A stretch of 64,000 nt of DNA from Eupeodes corollae (Eukaryota; Arthropoda; Insecta; Diptera; Syrphidae). The DNA lies in assembly GCF_945859685.1 (NCBI RefSeq), contig NW_026605889.1, positions 57,743 through 121,742 on the forward strand. Reading direction: 5' to 3'. The notes below the pieces were generated by a model. The model ran no database searches. It had not been told where the DNA came from and worked only from the letters and a program-made list of their open reading frames with translations. A program made the position numbers and the translations under genes. Shown here in pieces: positions 39,001 to 50,610 of this stretch. Each line of letters begins with the position of its first letter. Positions within the stretch are counted from its first letter, which is position 1.

Positions 39001-41335
39001 CTGAAGGATTTTTGATGTTCTAGACGAAAATCAAATCACACCCAAAACCATCACCTGATCCTTCCCAACCCCCAAAATCGATCAAGACTTCAAAATAGAT
39101 ACTTGACATGTACTAGAAAAAGATACTCCTAATCAAGATCTATCATTATAGATATAGATGAGTTCATTTTGGAGCATCCTGAAGGATTTTTGATGTTCTA
39201 GACGAAAATCAAATCACACCCACAACCATCACCTGATCCTTCCCAACCCCCAAAATCGATCAAGACTTCAAAATAGATACTTGACATGTACTAGAAAAAG
39301 ATACTCCTAATCAAGATCTATCATTATAGATATAGATGAGTCATTTTGGAGCATCCTGAAGGATTTTTGATGTTCTAGACGAAAATCAAATCACACCCAA
39401 AACCATCACCTGATCCTTCCCAACCCCCAAAATCGATCAAGACTTCAAAATAGATACTTGACATGTACTAGAAAAAGATACTCCTAATCAAGATCTATCA
39501 TTATAGATATAGATGAGTCATTTTGGAGCATCCTGAAGGATTTTTGATGTTCTAGACGAAAATCAAATCACACCCAAAAACCATCACCTGATCCTTCCCA
39601 ACCCCCAAAATCGATCAAGACTTCAAAATAGATACTTGACATGTACTAGAAAAGATACTCCTAATCAAGATCTATCATTATAGATATAGATGAGTCATTT
39701 TGGAGCATCCTGAAGGATTTTTGATGTTCTAGACGAAAATCAAATCACACCCAAAACCATCACCTGATCCTTCCCAACCCCCAAAATCGATCAAGACTTC
39801 AAAATAGATACTTGACATGTACTAGAAAAAGATACTCCTAATCAAGATCTATCATTATAGATATAGATGAGTCATTTTGGAGCATCCTGAAGGATTTTTG
39901 ATGTTCTAGACGAAAATCAAATCACACCCCAAAACCATCCCATCACCTGATCCTTCCCAACCCCCAAAATCGATCAAGACTTCAAAATAGATACTTGACA
40001 TGTACTAGAAAAAGATACTCCTAATCAAGATCTATCATTATAGATATAGATGAGTCATTTTGGAGCATCCTGAAGGATTTTTGATGTTCTAGACGAAAAT
40101 CAAATCACACCCAAAACCATCACCTGATCCTTCCCAACCCCCAAAATCGATCAAGACTTCAAAATAGATACTTGACATGTACTAGAAAAAGATACTCCTA
40201 ATCAAGATCTATCATTATAGATATAGATGAGTCATTTTGGAGCATCCTGAAGGATTTTTGATGTTCTAGACGAAAATCAAATCACAACCCGAAAACCATC
40301 ACCTGATCCTTCCCAACCCCCAAAATCGATCAAGACTTCAAAATAGATACTTGACATGTACTAGAAAAAGATACTCCTAATCAAGATCTATCATTATAGA
40401 TATAGATGAGTCATTTTGGAGCATCCTGAAGGATTTTTGATGTTCTAGACGAAAATCAAATCACACCCCAAAACCATCACCTGATCCTTCCCAACCCCCA
40501 AAATCGATCAAGACTTCAAAATAGATACTTGACATGTACTAGAAAAAGATACTCCTAATCAAGATCTATCATTATAGATATAGATGAGTCATTTTTGGAG
40601 CATCCTGAAGGATTTTTGATGTTCTAGACGAAAATCCAATCACACCCAAAACCATCACCTGATCCTTCCCAACCCCCAAAATCGATCAAGACTTCAAAAT
40701 AGATACTTGACATGTACTAGAAAAAGATACTCCTAATCAAGATCTATCATTATAGATATAGATGAGTCATTTTGGAGCATCCTGAAGGATTTTTGATGTT
40801 CTAGACGAAAATCCAATCACACCCAAAACCATCACCTGATCCTTCCCAACCCCCAAAATCGATCAAGACTTCAAAATAGATACTTGACATGTACTAGAAA
40901 AAGATACTCCTAATCAAGATCTATCATTATAGATATAGATGAGTCATTTTGGAGCATCCTGAAGGATTTTTGATGTTCTAGACGAAAATCAAATCACACC
41001 CAAAACCATCACCTGATCCTTCCCAACCCCCAAAATCGATCAAGACTTCAAAATAGATACTTGACATGTACTAGGAAAAAGATACTCCTAATCAAGATCT
41101 ATCATTATAGATATAGATGAGTCATTTTGGAGCATCCTGAAGGATTTTTGATGTTCTAGACGAAAATCAAATCACACCCAAAACCATCACCTGATCCTTC
41201 CCAACCCCCAAAATCGATCAAGACTTCAAAATAGATACTTTGACATGTACTAGAAAAAGATACTCCTAATCAAGATCTATCATTATAGATATAGATGAGT
41301 CATTTTGGAGCATCCTGAAGGATTTTTGATGTTAC
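36049..41335 (+). other. Indel-dense tract of the array, possible low-quality assembly patch
   Basis: I count 21 indel events here, against about 19 in the other 58.7 kb. Insertions include TTGCCC (36049), TTTTAGGAG (36687), five A (about 36743 and 39577), five T (about 36864 and 40594), TCCCTAAT (37001), six T (about 37770), GAGCCATCC (37934), AGTTCATT (39163), CCATCCCATC (about 39938), CACAACCCGAAAA (about 40286) and TACTTTGAC (about 41240). Deletions include CAAATAG (36432), ATCATATAG (37728), AGAAAAGATAC (about 39652) and a 4-bp loss at GATGTTACG (41332). Most are single-base and many sit at homopolymers. The corresponding part of copy 1 lacks them while sharing its substitutions, so they arose after duplication or during sequencing and assembly. 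Confidence 0.85.
39819..40001 (+). repeat. 183-bp monomer with a 6-bp gain
   Basis: The usual CACACCCAAAACCATC is replaced by a form with one extra C (CACCCC) and then CCATCCCATCACC, in which CCATC is partly repeated. Net length is +6 bp. The unit lies inside the indel-dense tract, so it may be a consensus error rather than a real slippage product. Confidence 0.75.
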
Positions 41336-41419
41336 GAAAATCAAATCACACCCAAAACCATCACCTGATCCTTCCCAACCCCCAAAATCGATCAAGACTT
41401 CAAAATAGATACTTGACAT
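41247..41419 (+). repeat. 173-bp monomer lacking the TCTAGA site
   Basis: GATGTTCTAGACG is shortened to GATGTTACG, a 4-bp loss that removes the TCTAGA palindrome present in nearly every other unit. It sits at the right edge of the indel-dense tract. Confidence 0.8.
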
Positions 41420-41720
41420 GTACTAGAAAAAGATACTCCTAATCAAGATCTATCATTATAGATATAGATGAGTCATTTTGGAGCATCCTGAAGGATTTTT
41501 GATGTTCTAGACGAAAATCAAATCACACCCAAAACCATCACCTGATCCTTCCCAACCCCCAAAATCGATCAAGACTTCAAAATAGATACTTGACATGTAC
41601 TAGAAAAAGATACTCCTAATCAAGATCTATCATTATAGATATAGATGAGTCATTTTGGAGCATCCTGAAGGATTTTTGATGTTCTAGACGAAAATCAAAT
41701 CACACCCAAAACCATCACCT

Positions 41721-44700
41721 GATCGTTCCCAACCCCCAAAATCGATCAAGACTTCAAAATAGATACTTGACATGTACTAGAAAAAGATACTCCTAATCAA
41801 GATCTATCATTATAGATATAGATGAGTCATTTTGGAGCATCCTGAAGGATTTTTGATGTTCTAGACGAAAATCAAATCACACCCAAAACCATCACCTGAT
41901 CCTTCCCAACCCCCAAAATCGATCAAGACTTCAAAATAGATACTTGACATGTACTAGAAAAAGATACTCCTAATCAAGATCTATCATTATAGATATAGAT
42001 GAGTCATTTTGGAGCATCCTGAAGGATTTTTGATGTTCTAGACGAAAATCAAATCACACCCAAAACCATCACCTGATCCTTCCCAACCCCCAAAATCGAT
42101 CAAGACTTCAAAATAGATACTTGACATGTACTAGAAAAAGATACTCCTAATCAAGATCTATCATTATAGATATAGATGAGTCATTTTGGAGCATCCTGAA
42201 GGATTTTTGATGTTCTAGACGAAAATCAAATCACACCCAAAACCATCACCTGATCCTTCCCAACCCCCAAAATCGATCAAGACTTCAAAATAGATACTTG
42301 ACATGTACTAGAAAAAGATACTCCTAATCAAGATCTATCATTATAGATATAGATGAGTCATTTTGGAGCATCCTGAAGGATTTTTGATGTTCTAGACGAA
42401 AATCAAATCACACCCAAAACCATCACCTGATCCTTCCCAACCCCCAAAATCGATCAAGACTTCAAATAGATACTTGACATGTACCAGAAAAAGATACTCC
42501 TAATCAAGATCTATCATTATAGATATAAATGAGTCATTTTGGAGCATCCTGAAGGATTTTTGATGTTCTAGACGAAAATCAAATCACACCCAAAACCATC
42601 ACCTGATCCTTCCCAACCCCCAAAATCGATCAAGACTTCAAAATAGATACTTGACATGTACTAGAAAAAGATACTCCTAATCAAGATCTATCATTATAGA
42701 TATAGATGAGTCATTTTGGAGCATCCTGAAGGATTTTTGATGTTCTTAACGAAAATCAAATCACACCCAAAACCATCACCTGATCCTTCCCAACCCCCAA
42801 AATCGATCAAGACTTCAAAATAGATACTTGACATGTACTAGAAAAAGATACTCCTAATCAAGATCTATCATTATAGATATAGATGAGTCATTTTGGAGCA
42901 TCCTGAAGGATTTTTGATGTTCTAGACGAAAATCAAATCACACCCAAAACCATCACCTGATCCTTCCCAACCCCCAAAATCGATCAAGACTTCAAAATAG
43001 ATACTTGACATGTACTAGAAAAAGATACTCCTAATCAAGATCTATCATTATAGATATAGATGAGTCATTTTGGAGCATCCTGAAGGATTTTTGATGTTCT
43101 AGACGAAAATCAAATCACACCCAAAACCATCACCTGATCCTTCCCAACCCCCAAAATCGATCAAGACTTCAAAATAGATACTTGACATGTACTAGAAAAA
43201 GATACTCCTAATCAAGATCTATCATTATAGATATAGATGAGTCATTTTGGAGCATCCTGAAGGATTTTTGATGTTCTAGACGAAAATCAAATCACACCCA
43301 AAACCATCACCTGATCCTTCCCAACCCCCAAAATCGATCAAGACTTCAAAATAGATACTTGACATGTACTAGAAAAAGATACTCCTAATCAAGATCTATC
43401 ATTATAGATATAGATGAGTCATTTTGGAGCATCCTGAAGGATTTTTGATGTTCTAGACGAAAATCAAATCACACCCAAAACCATCACCTGATCCTTCCCA
43501 ACCCCCAAAATCGATCAAGACTTCAAAATAGATACTTGACATGTACTAGAAAAAGATACTCCTAATCAAGATCTATCATTATAGATATAGATGAGTCATT
43601 TTGGAGCATCCTGAAGGATTTTTGATGTTCTAGACGAAAATCAAATCACACCCAAAACCATCACCTGATCCTTCCCAACCCCCCAAAATCGATCAAGACT
43701 TCAAAATAGATACTTGACATGTACTAGAAAAAGATACTCCTAATCAAGATCTATCATTATAGATATAAATGAGTCATTTTGGAGCATCCTGAAGGATTTT
43801 TGATGTTCTAGACGAAAATCAAATCACACCCAAAACCATCACCTGATCATTCCCAACCCCCAAAATCGATCAAGACTTAAAAATAGATACTTGATATGTA
43901 CTAGAAAAAGATACTCCTAATCAAGATCTATCATTATAGATATAGATGAGTCATTTTGGAGCATCCTGAAGGATTTTTGATGTTCTAGACGAAAATCAAA
44001 TCACACCCAAAACCATCACCTGATCGTTCCCAACCCCCAAAATCGATCAAGACTTCAAAATAGATACTTGACATGTACTAGAAAAAGATACTCCTAATCA
44101 AGATCTATCATTATAGATATAGATGAGTCATTTTGGAGCATCCTGAAGGATTTTTGATGTTCTAGACGAAAATCAAATCACACACAAAACCATCACCTGA
44201 TCCTTCCCAACCCCCAAAATCGATCAAGACTTCAAAATAGATACTTGACATGTACTAGAAAAAGATACTCCTAATCAAGATCTATCATTATAGATATAGA
44301 TGAGTCATTTTGGAGCATCCTGAAGGATTTTTGATGTTCTAGACGAAAATCAAATCACACCCCAAAACCATCACCTGATCCTTCCCAACCCCCAAAATCG
44401 ATCAAGACTTCAAAATAGATACTTGACATGTACTAGAAAAAGATACTCCTAATCAAGATCTATCATTATAGATATAGATGAGTCATTTTGGAGCATCCTG
44501 AAGGATTTTTGATGTTCTAGACGAAAATCAAATCACACCCAAAACCATCACCTGATCCTTCCCAACCCCCAAAATCGATCAAGACTTCAAAATAGATACT
44601 TGACATGTACTAGAAAAAGATACTCCTAATCAAGATCTATCATTATAGATATAGATGAGTCATTTTGGAGCATCCTGAAGGATTTTTGATGTTCTAGACG

Positions 44701-44960
44701 AAAATCAAATCACACCCAAAACCATCACCTGATCCTTCCCAACCCCCAAAATCGATCAAGACTTCAAATAGATACTTGACATGTACCAGAAAAAGATACT
44801 CCTAATCAAGATCTATCATTATAGATATAAATGAGTCATTTTGGAGCATCCTGAAGGATTTTTGATGTTCTAGACGAAAATCAAATCACACCCAAAACCA
44901 TCACCTGATCCTTCCCAACCCCCAAAATCGATCAAGACTTCAAAATAGATACTTGACATG
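41721..44960 (+). repeat. 13-monomer duplication (period ~2,301 bp)
   Basis: GATCGTTCCC recurs at 41721 and 44022 (2,301 bp, 13 x 177). The linked triplet TTCAAATAG (one A lost), GTACCAG and GATATAAATG recurs at 42461 and 44763 (2,302 bp, after 1-bp indels between them: extra C near 43684 and near 44363). A third GATATAAATG near 43762 is not linked to GTACCAG. The deletion of one A travels with the substitutions, which shows that real inherited indels do exist in the array. Other private changes include GTTCTTAACG near 42745 and GATCATTCC with TTAAAAATAG and TGATATG near 43846-43895. Confidence 0.86.
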
Positions 44961-45133
44961 TAGTAGAAAAAGATACTCCTAATCAAGATCTATCATTATA
45001 GATATAGATGAGTCATTTTGGATCCTGAAGGATTTTTGATGTTCTAGACGAAAATCAAATCACACCCAAAACCATCACCTGATCCTTCCCAAACCCTAAA
45101 ATCGATCAAGACTTCAAAATAGATACTTGACAT
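44960..45133 (+). repeat. 174-bp monomer with a 3-bp loss
   Basis: TTTTGGAGCATCC is shortened to TTTTGGATCC at about 45018, a loss of three bases that disrupts the sequence just before the ATCCT-GA-AGGAT dyad. The unit starts GTAGTAG instead of GTACTAG and has AAACCCTAAAA in its C-rich tract. It occurs once in the window. Confidence 0.85.
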
Positions 45134-48100
45134 GTACTAGAAAAAGATACTCCTAATCAAGATCTATCATTATAGATATAGATGAGTCATTTTGGAGCAT
45201 CCTGAAGGATTTTTGATGTTCTAGACGAAAATCAAATCACACCCAAAACCATCACCTGATCCTTCCCAACCCCCAAAATCGATCAAGACTTCAAAATAGA
45301 TACTTGACATGTACTAGAAAAAGATACTCCTAATCAAGATCTATCATTATAGATATAGATGAGTCATTTTGGAGCATCCTGAAGGATTTTTGATGTTCTA
45401 GACGAAAATCAAATCACACCCAAAACCATCACCTGATCCTTCCCAACCCCCAAAATCGATCAAGACTTCAAAATAGATACTTGACATGTACTAAAAAAAG
45501 ATACTCCTAATCAAGATCTATCATTATAGATATAGATGAGTCATTTTGGAGCATCCTGAAGGATTTTTGATGTTCTAGACGAAAATCAAATCACACCCAA
45601 AACCATCACCTGATCCTTCCCAACCCCCAAAATCGATCAAGACTTCAAAATAGATACTTGACATGTGCTAGAAAAAGATACTCCTAATCAAGATCTATCA
45701 TTATAGATATAGATGAGTCATTTTGGAGCATCCTGAAGGATTTTTGATGTTCTAGACGAAAATCAAATCACACCCAAAACCATCACCTGATCCTTCCCAA
45801 CCGCCAAAATCGATCAAGACTTCAAAATAGATACTTGACATGTACTAGAAAAAGATACTCCTAATCAAGATCTATCATTATAGATATAGATGAGTCATTT
45901 TGGAGCATCCTGAAGGATTTTTGATGTTCTAGACGAAAATCAAATCACACCCAAAACCATCACCTGATCCTTCCCAACCCCCAAAATCGATCAAGACTTC
46001 AAAATAGATATTTGACATGTACTAGAAAAAGATACTCCTAATCAAGATCTATCATTATAGATATAGATGAGTCATTTTGGAGCATCCTGAAGGATTTTTG
46101 ATGTTCTAGACGAAAATCAAATCACACCCAAAACCATCACCTGATCCTTCCCAACCCCCAAAATCGATCAAGACTTCAAAATAGATACTTGACATGTACT
46201 AGAAAAAGATACTCCTAATCAAGATCTATCATTATAGATATAGATGAGTCATTTTGGAGCATCCTGAAGGATTTTTGATGTTCTAGACGAAAATCAAATC
46301 ACACCCAAAACCATCACCTGATCCTTCCCAACCCCCAAAATCGATCAAGACTTCAAAATAGATACTTGACATGTACTAGAAAAAGATACTCCTAATCAAG
46401 ATCTATCATTATAGATATAGATGAGTCATTTTGGAGCATCCTGAAGGATTTTTGATGTTCTAGACGAAAATCAAATCACACCCAAAACCATCACCTGATC
46501 CTTCCCAACCCCCAAAATCGATCAAGACTTCAAAATAGATACTTGACATGTACTAGAAAAAGATACTCCTAATCAAGATCTATCATTATAGATATAGATG
46601 AGTCATTTTGGAGCATCCTGAAGGATTTTTGATGTTCTAGACGAAAATCAAATCACACCCAAAACCATCACCTGATCCTTCCCAACCCCCAAAATCGATC
46701 AAGACTTCAAAATAGATACTTGACATGTACTAGAAAAAGATACTCCTAATCAAGATCTATCATTATAGATATAGATGAGTCATTTTGGAGCATCCTGAAG
46801 GATTTTTGATGTTCTAGACGAAAATCAAATCACACCCAAAACCATCACCTGATCCTTCCCAACCCCCAAAATCGATCAAGACTTCAAAATAGATACTTGA
46901 CATGTACTAGAAAAAGATACTCCTAATCAAGATCTATCATTATAGATATAGATGAGCCATTTTGGAGCATCCTGAAGGATTTTTGATGTTCTAGACGAAA
47001 ATCAAATCACACCCAAAACCATCACCTGATCCTTCCCAACCCCCAAAATCGATCAAGACTTCAAAATAGATACTTGACATGTACTAGAAAAAGATACTCC
47101 TAATCAAGATCTATCATTATAGATATAGATGAGTTATTTTGGAGCATCCTGAAGGATTTTTGATGTTCTAGACGAAAATCAAATCACACCCAAAACCATC
47201 ACCTGATCCTTCCCAACCCCCAAAATCGATCAAGACTTCAAAATAGATACTTGACATGTACTAGAAAAAGATACTCCTAATCAAGATCTATTATTATAGA
47301 TACAGATGAGTCATTTTGGAGCATCCTGAAGGATTTTTGATGTTCTAGACGAAAATCAAATCACACCCAAAACCATCACCTGATCCTTCCCAACCCCCAA
47401 AATCGATCAAGACTTCAAAATAGATACTTGACATGTACTAGAAAAAGATACTCCTAATCAAGATCTATCATTATAGATATAGATGAGTCATTTTGGAGCA
47501 TCCTGAAGGATTTTTGATGTTCTAGACGAAAATCAAATCACACCCAAAACCATCACCTGATCCTTCCCAACCCCCAAAATCGATCAAGACTTCAAAATAG
47601 ATACTTGACATGTACTAGAAAAAGATACTCCTAATCAAGATCTATCATTATAGATATAGATGAGTCATTTTGGAGCATCCTGAAGGATTTTTGATGTTCT
47701 AGACGAAAATCAAATCACACCCAAAACCATCACCTGATCCTTCCCAACCCCCAAAATCGATCAAGACTTCAAAATAGATACTTGACATGTACTAGAAAAA
47801 GATACTCCTAATCAAGATCTATCATTATAGATATAGATGAGTCATTTTGGAGCATCCTGAAGGATTTTTGATGTTCTAGACGAAAATCAAATCACACCCA
47901 AAACCATCACCTGATCCTTCCCAACCCCCAAAATCGATCAAGACTTCAAAATAGATACTTGACATGTACTAGAAAAAGATACTCCTAATCAAGATCTATC
48001 ATTATAGGTATAGATGAGTCATTTTGGAGCATCCTGAAGGATTTTTGATGTTCTAGACGAAAATCAAATCACACCCAAAACCATCACCTGATCCTTCCCA

Positions 48101-50610
48101 ACCCCCAAAATCGATCAAGACTTCAAAATAGATACTTGACATGTACTAGAAAAAGATACTCCTAATCAAGATCTATCATTATAGATATAGATGAGTCATT
48201 TTGGAGCATCCTGAAGGATTTTTGATGTTCTAGACGAAAATCAAATCACACCCAAAACCATCACCTGATCCTTCCCAACCCCCAAAATCGATCAAGACTT
48301 CAAAATAGATACTTGACATGTACTAGAAAAAGATACTCCTAATCAAGATCTATCATTATAGATATAGATGAGTCATTTTGGAGCATCCTGAAGGATTTTT
48401 GATGTTCTAGACGAAAATCAAATCACACCCAAAACCATCACCTGATCCTTCCCAACCCCCAAAATCGATCAAGACTTCAAAATAGATACTTGACATGTAC
48501 TAGAAAAAGATACTCCTAATCAAGATCTATCATTATAGATATAGATGAGTCATTTTGGAGCATCCTGAAGGATTTTTGATGTTCTAGACGAAAATCAAAT
48601 CACACCCAAAACCATCACCTGATCCTTCCCAACCCCCAAAATCGATCAAGACTTCAAAATAGATACTTGACATGTACTAGAAAAAGATACTCCTAATCAA
48701 GATCTATCATTATAGATATAGATGAGTCATTTTGGAGCATCCTGAAGGATTTTTGATGTTCTAGACGAAAATCAAATCACACCCAAAACCATCACCTGAT
48801 CCTTCCCAACCCCCAAAATCGATCAAGACTTCAAAATAGATACTTGACATGTACAAAATAGATACTTGACATGTAAAAGATACTCCTAATCAAGATCTAT
48901 CATTATAGATATAGATGAGTCATTTTGGAGCATCCTGAAGGATTTTTGATGTTCTAGACGAAAATCAAATCACACCCAAAACCATCACCTGATCCTTCCC
49001 AACCCCCAAAATCGATCAAGACTTCAAAATAGATACTTGACATGTACTAGAAAAAGATACTCCTAATCAAGATCTATCATTATAGATATAGATGAGTCAT
49101 TTTGGAGCATCCTGAAGGATTTTTGATGTTCTAGACGAAAATCAAATCACACCCAAAACCATCACCTGATCCTTCCCAACCCCCAAAATCGATCAAGACT
49201 TCAAAATAGATACTTGACATGTACTAGAAAAAGATACTCCTAATCAAGATCTATCATTATAGATATAGATGATTTATTTTGGAGCATCCTGAAGGATTTT
49301 TGATGTTCTAGACGAAAATCAAATCACACCCAAAACCATCACCTGATCCTTCCCAACCCCCAAAATCGATCAAGACTTCAAAATAGATACTTGACATGTA
49401 CTAGAAAAAGATACTCCTAATCAAGATCTATCATTATAGATATAGATGAGTCATTTTGGAGCATCCTGAAGGATTTTTGATGTTCTAGACGAAAATCAAA
49501 TCACACCCAAAACCATCACCTGATCCTTCCCAACCCCCAAAATCGATCAAGACTTCAAAATAGATACTTGACATGTACTAGAAAAAGATACTCCTAATCA
49601 AGATCTATCATTATAGATATAGATGAGTCATTTTGGAGCATCCTGAAGGATTTTTGATGTTCTAGACGAAAATCAAATCACACCCAAAACCATCACCTGA
49701 TCCTTCCCAACCCCCAAAATCGATCAAGACTTCAAAATAGATACTTGACATGTACTAGAAAAAGATACTCCTAATCAAGATCTATCATTATAGATATAGA
49801 TGAGTCATTTTGGAGCATCCTGAAGGATTTTTGATGTTCTAGACGAAAATCAAATCACACCCAAAACCATCACCTGATCCTTCCCAACCCCCAAAATCGA
49901 TCAAGACTTCAAAATAGATACTTGACATGTACTAGAAAAAGATACTCCTAATCAAGATCTATCATTATAGATATAGATGAGTCATTTTGGAGCATCCTGA
50001 AGGATTTTTGATGTTCTAGACGAAAATCAAATCACACCCAAAACCATCACCTGATCCTTCCCAACCCCCAAAATCGAACAAGACTTCAAAATAGATACTT
50101 GGCATGTACTAGAAAAAGATACTCCTAATCAAGATCTATCATTATAGATATAGATGAGTCATTTTGGAGCATCCTGAAGGATTTTTGATGTTCTAGACGA
50201 AAATCAAATCACACCCAAAACCATCACCTGATCCTTCCCAACCCCCAAAATCGATCAAGACTTCAAAATAGATACTTGACATGTACTAGAAAAAGATACT
50301 CCTAATCAAGATCTATCATTATAGATATAGATGAGTCATTTTGGAGCATCCTGAAGGATTTTTGATGTTCTAGACGAAAATCAAATCACACCCAAAACCA
50401 TCACCTGATCCTTCCCAACCCCCAAAATCGATCAAGACTTCAAAATAGATACTTGACATGTACTAGAAAAAGATACTCCTAATCAAGATCTATCATTATA
50501 GATATAGATGAGTCATTTTGGAGCATCCTGAAGGATTTTTGATGTTCTAGACGAAAATCAAATCACACCCAAAACCATCACCTGATCCTTCCCAACCCCC
50601 AAAATCGATC
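45134..50610 (+). repeat. Quieter stretch with scattered private substitutions
   Basis: About 31 monomers that are mostly consensus. No higher-order period was found. Single changes include CTAAAAAAAG near 45493, GTGCTAG near 45667, ACCGCC near 45802, ATATTTGAC near 46010, GAGCCATT near 46956, GAGTTATT near 47133, TTATTATAGATACAG near 47291, ATAGGTATAG near 48006, GATTTATTTT near 49271 and CGAACAAG with TTGGCATG near 50077-50101. The one structural variant is at 48851-49043. Confidence 0.82.
48851..49043 (+). repeat. 193-bp rearranged monomer with an internal partial duplication
   Basis: After GTAC the sequence returns to AAAATAGATACTTGACATGTA, the end of the preceding unit, and then continues AAAGATACTCC. 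The junction region is thus duplicated while CTAGAA is lost, a net gain of 16 bp. The neighbouring junctions are at 48851 and 49044. This is the largest insertion in the window and looks like a slippage or short-homology repair product (shared TAC and AAAA). It occurs only once here. Confidence 0.92.

Larger units (their letters stand above)
27948..41075 (+). repeat. Copy 2 of the ~12.4-kb segmental duplication
   Basis: Variants match 10600-23004. The offset is 17,348 bp on the left and 17,346 bp after copy 1's two insertions (98 monomers), for example GTACAAG at 16448 and 33794. To the right of about 34467 the offset becomes 18,054 bp (102 monomers), then 18,060 at GTACCAG (20342 and 38402) and 18,071 at AATCCAATC (22564 and 40635). 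The increments equal the summed extra bases in 36049-40600. Copy 2 therefore holds four additional monomers and many extra indels. Some copy 1 variants are missing here: CTAGG at 12555, 13971 and 21407 is consensus or a different variant. Confidence 0.9.

Noticed and set aside
25245..43850. GATCATTCC at about 25245 and 43846 as evidence of a third long-range duplication (about 105 monomers)
   Set aside because: Only one marker agrees; single-base variants recur by chance among 361 monomers.
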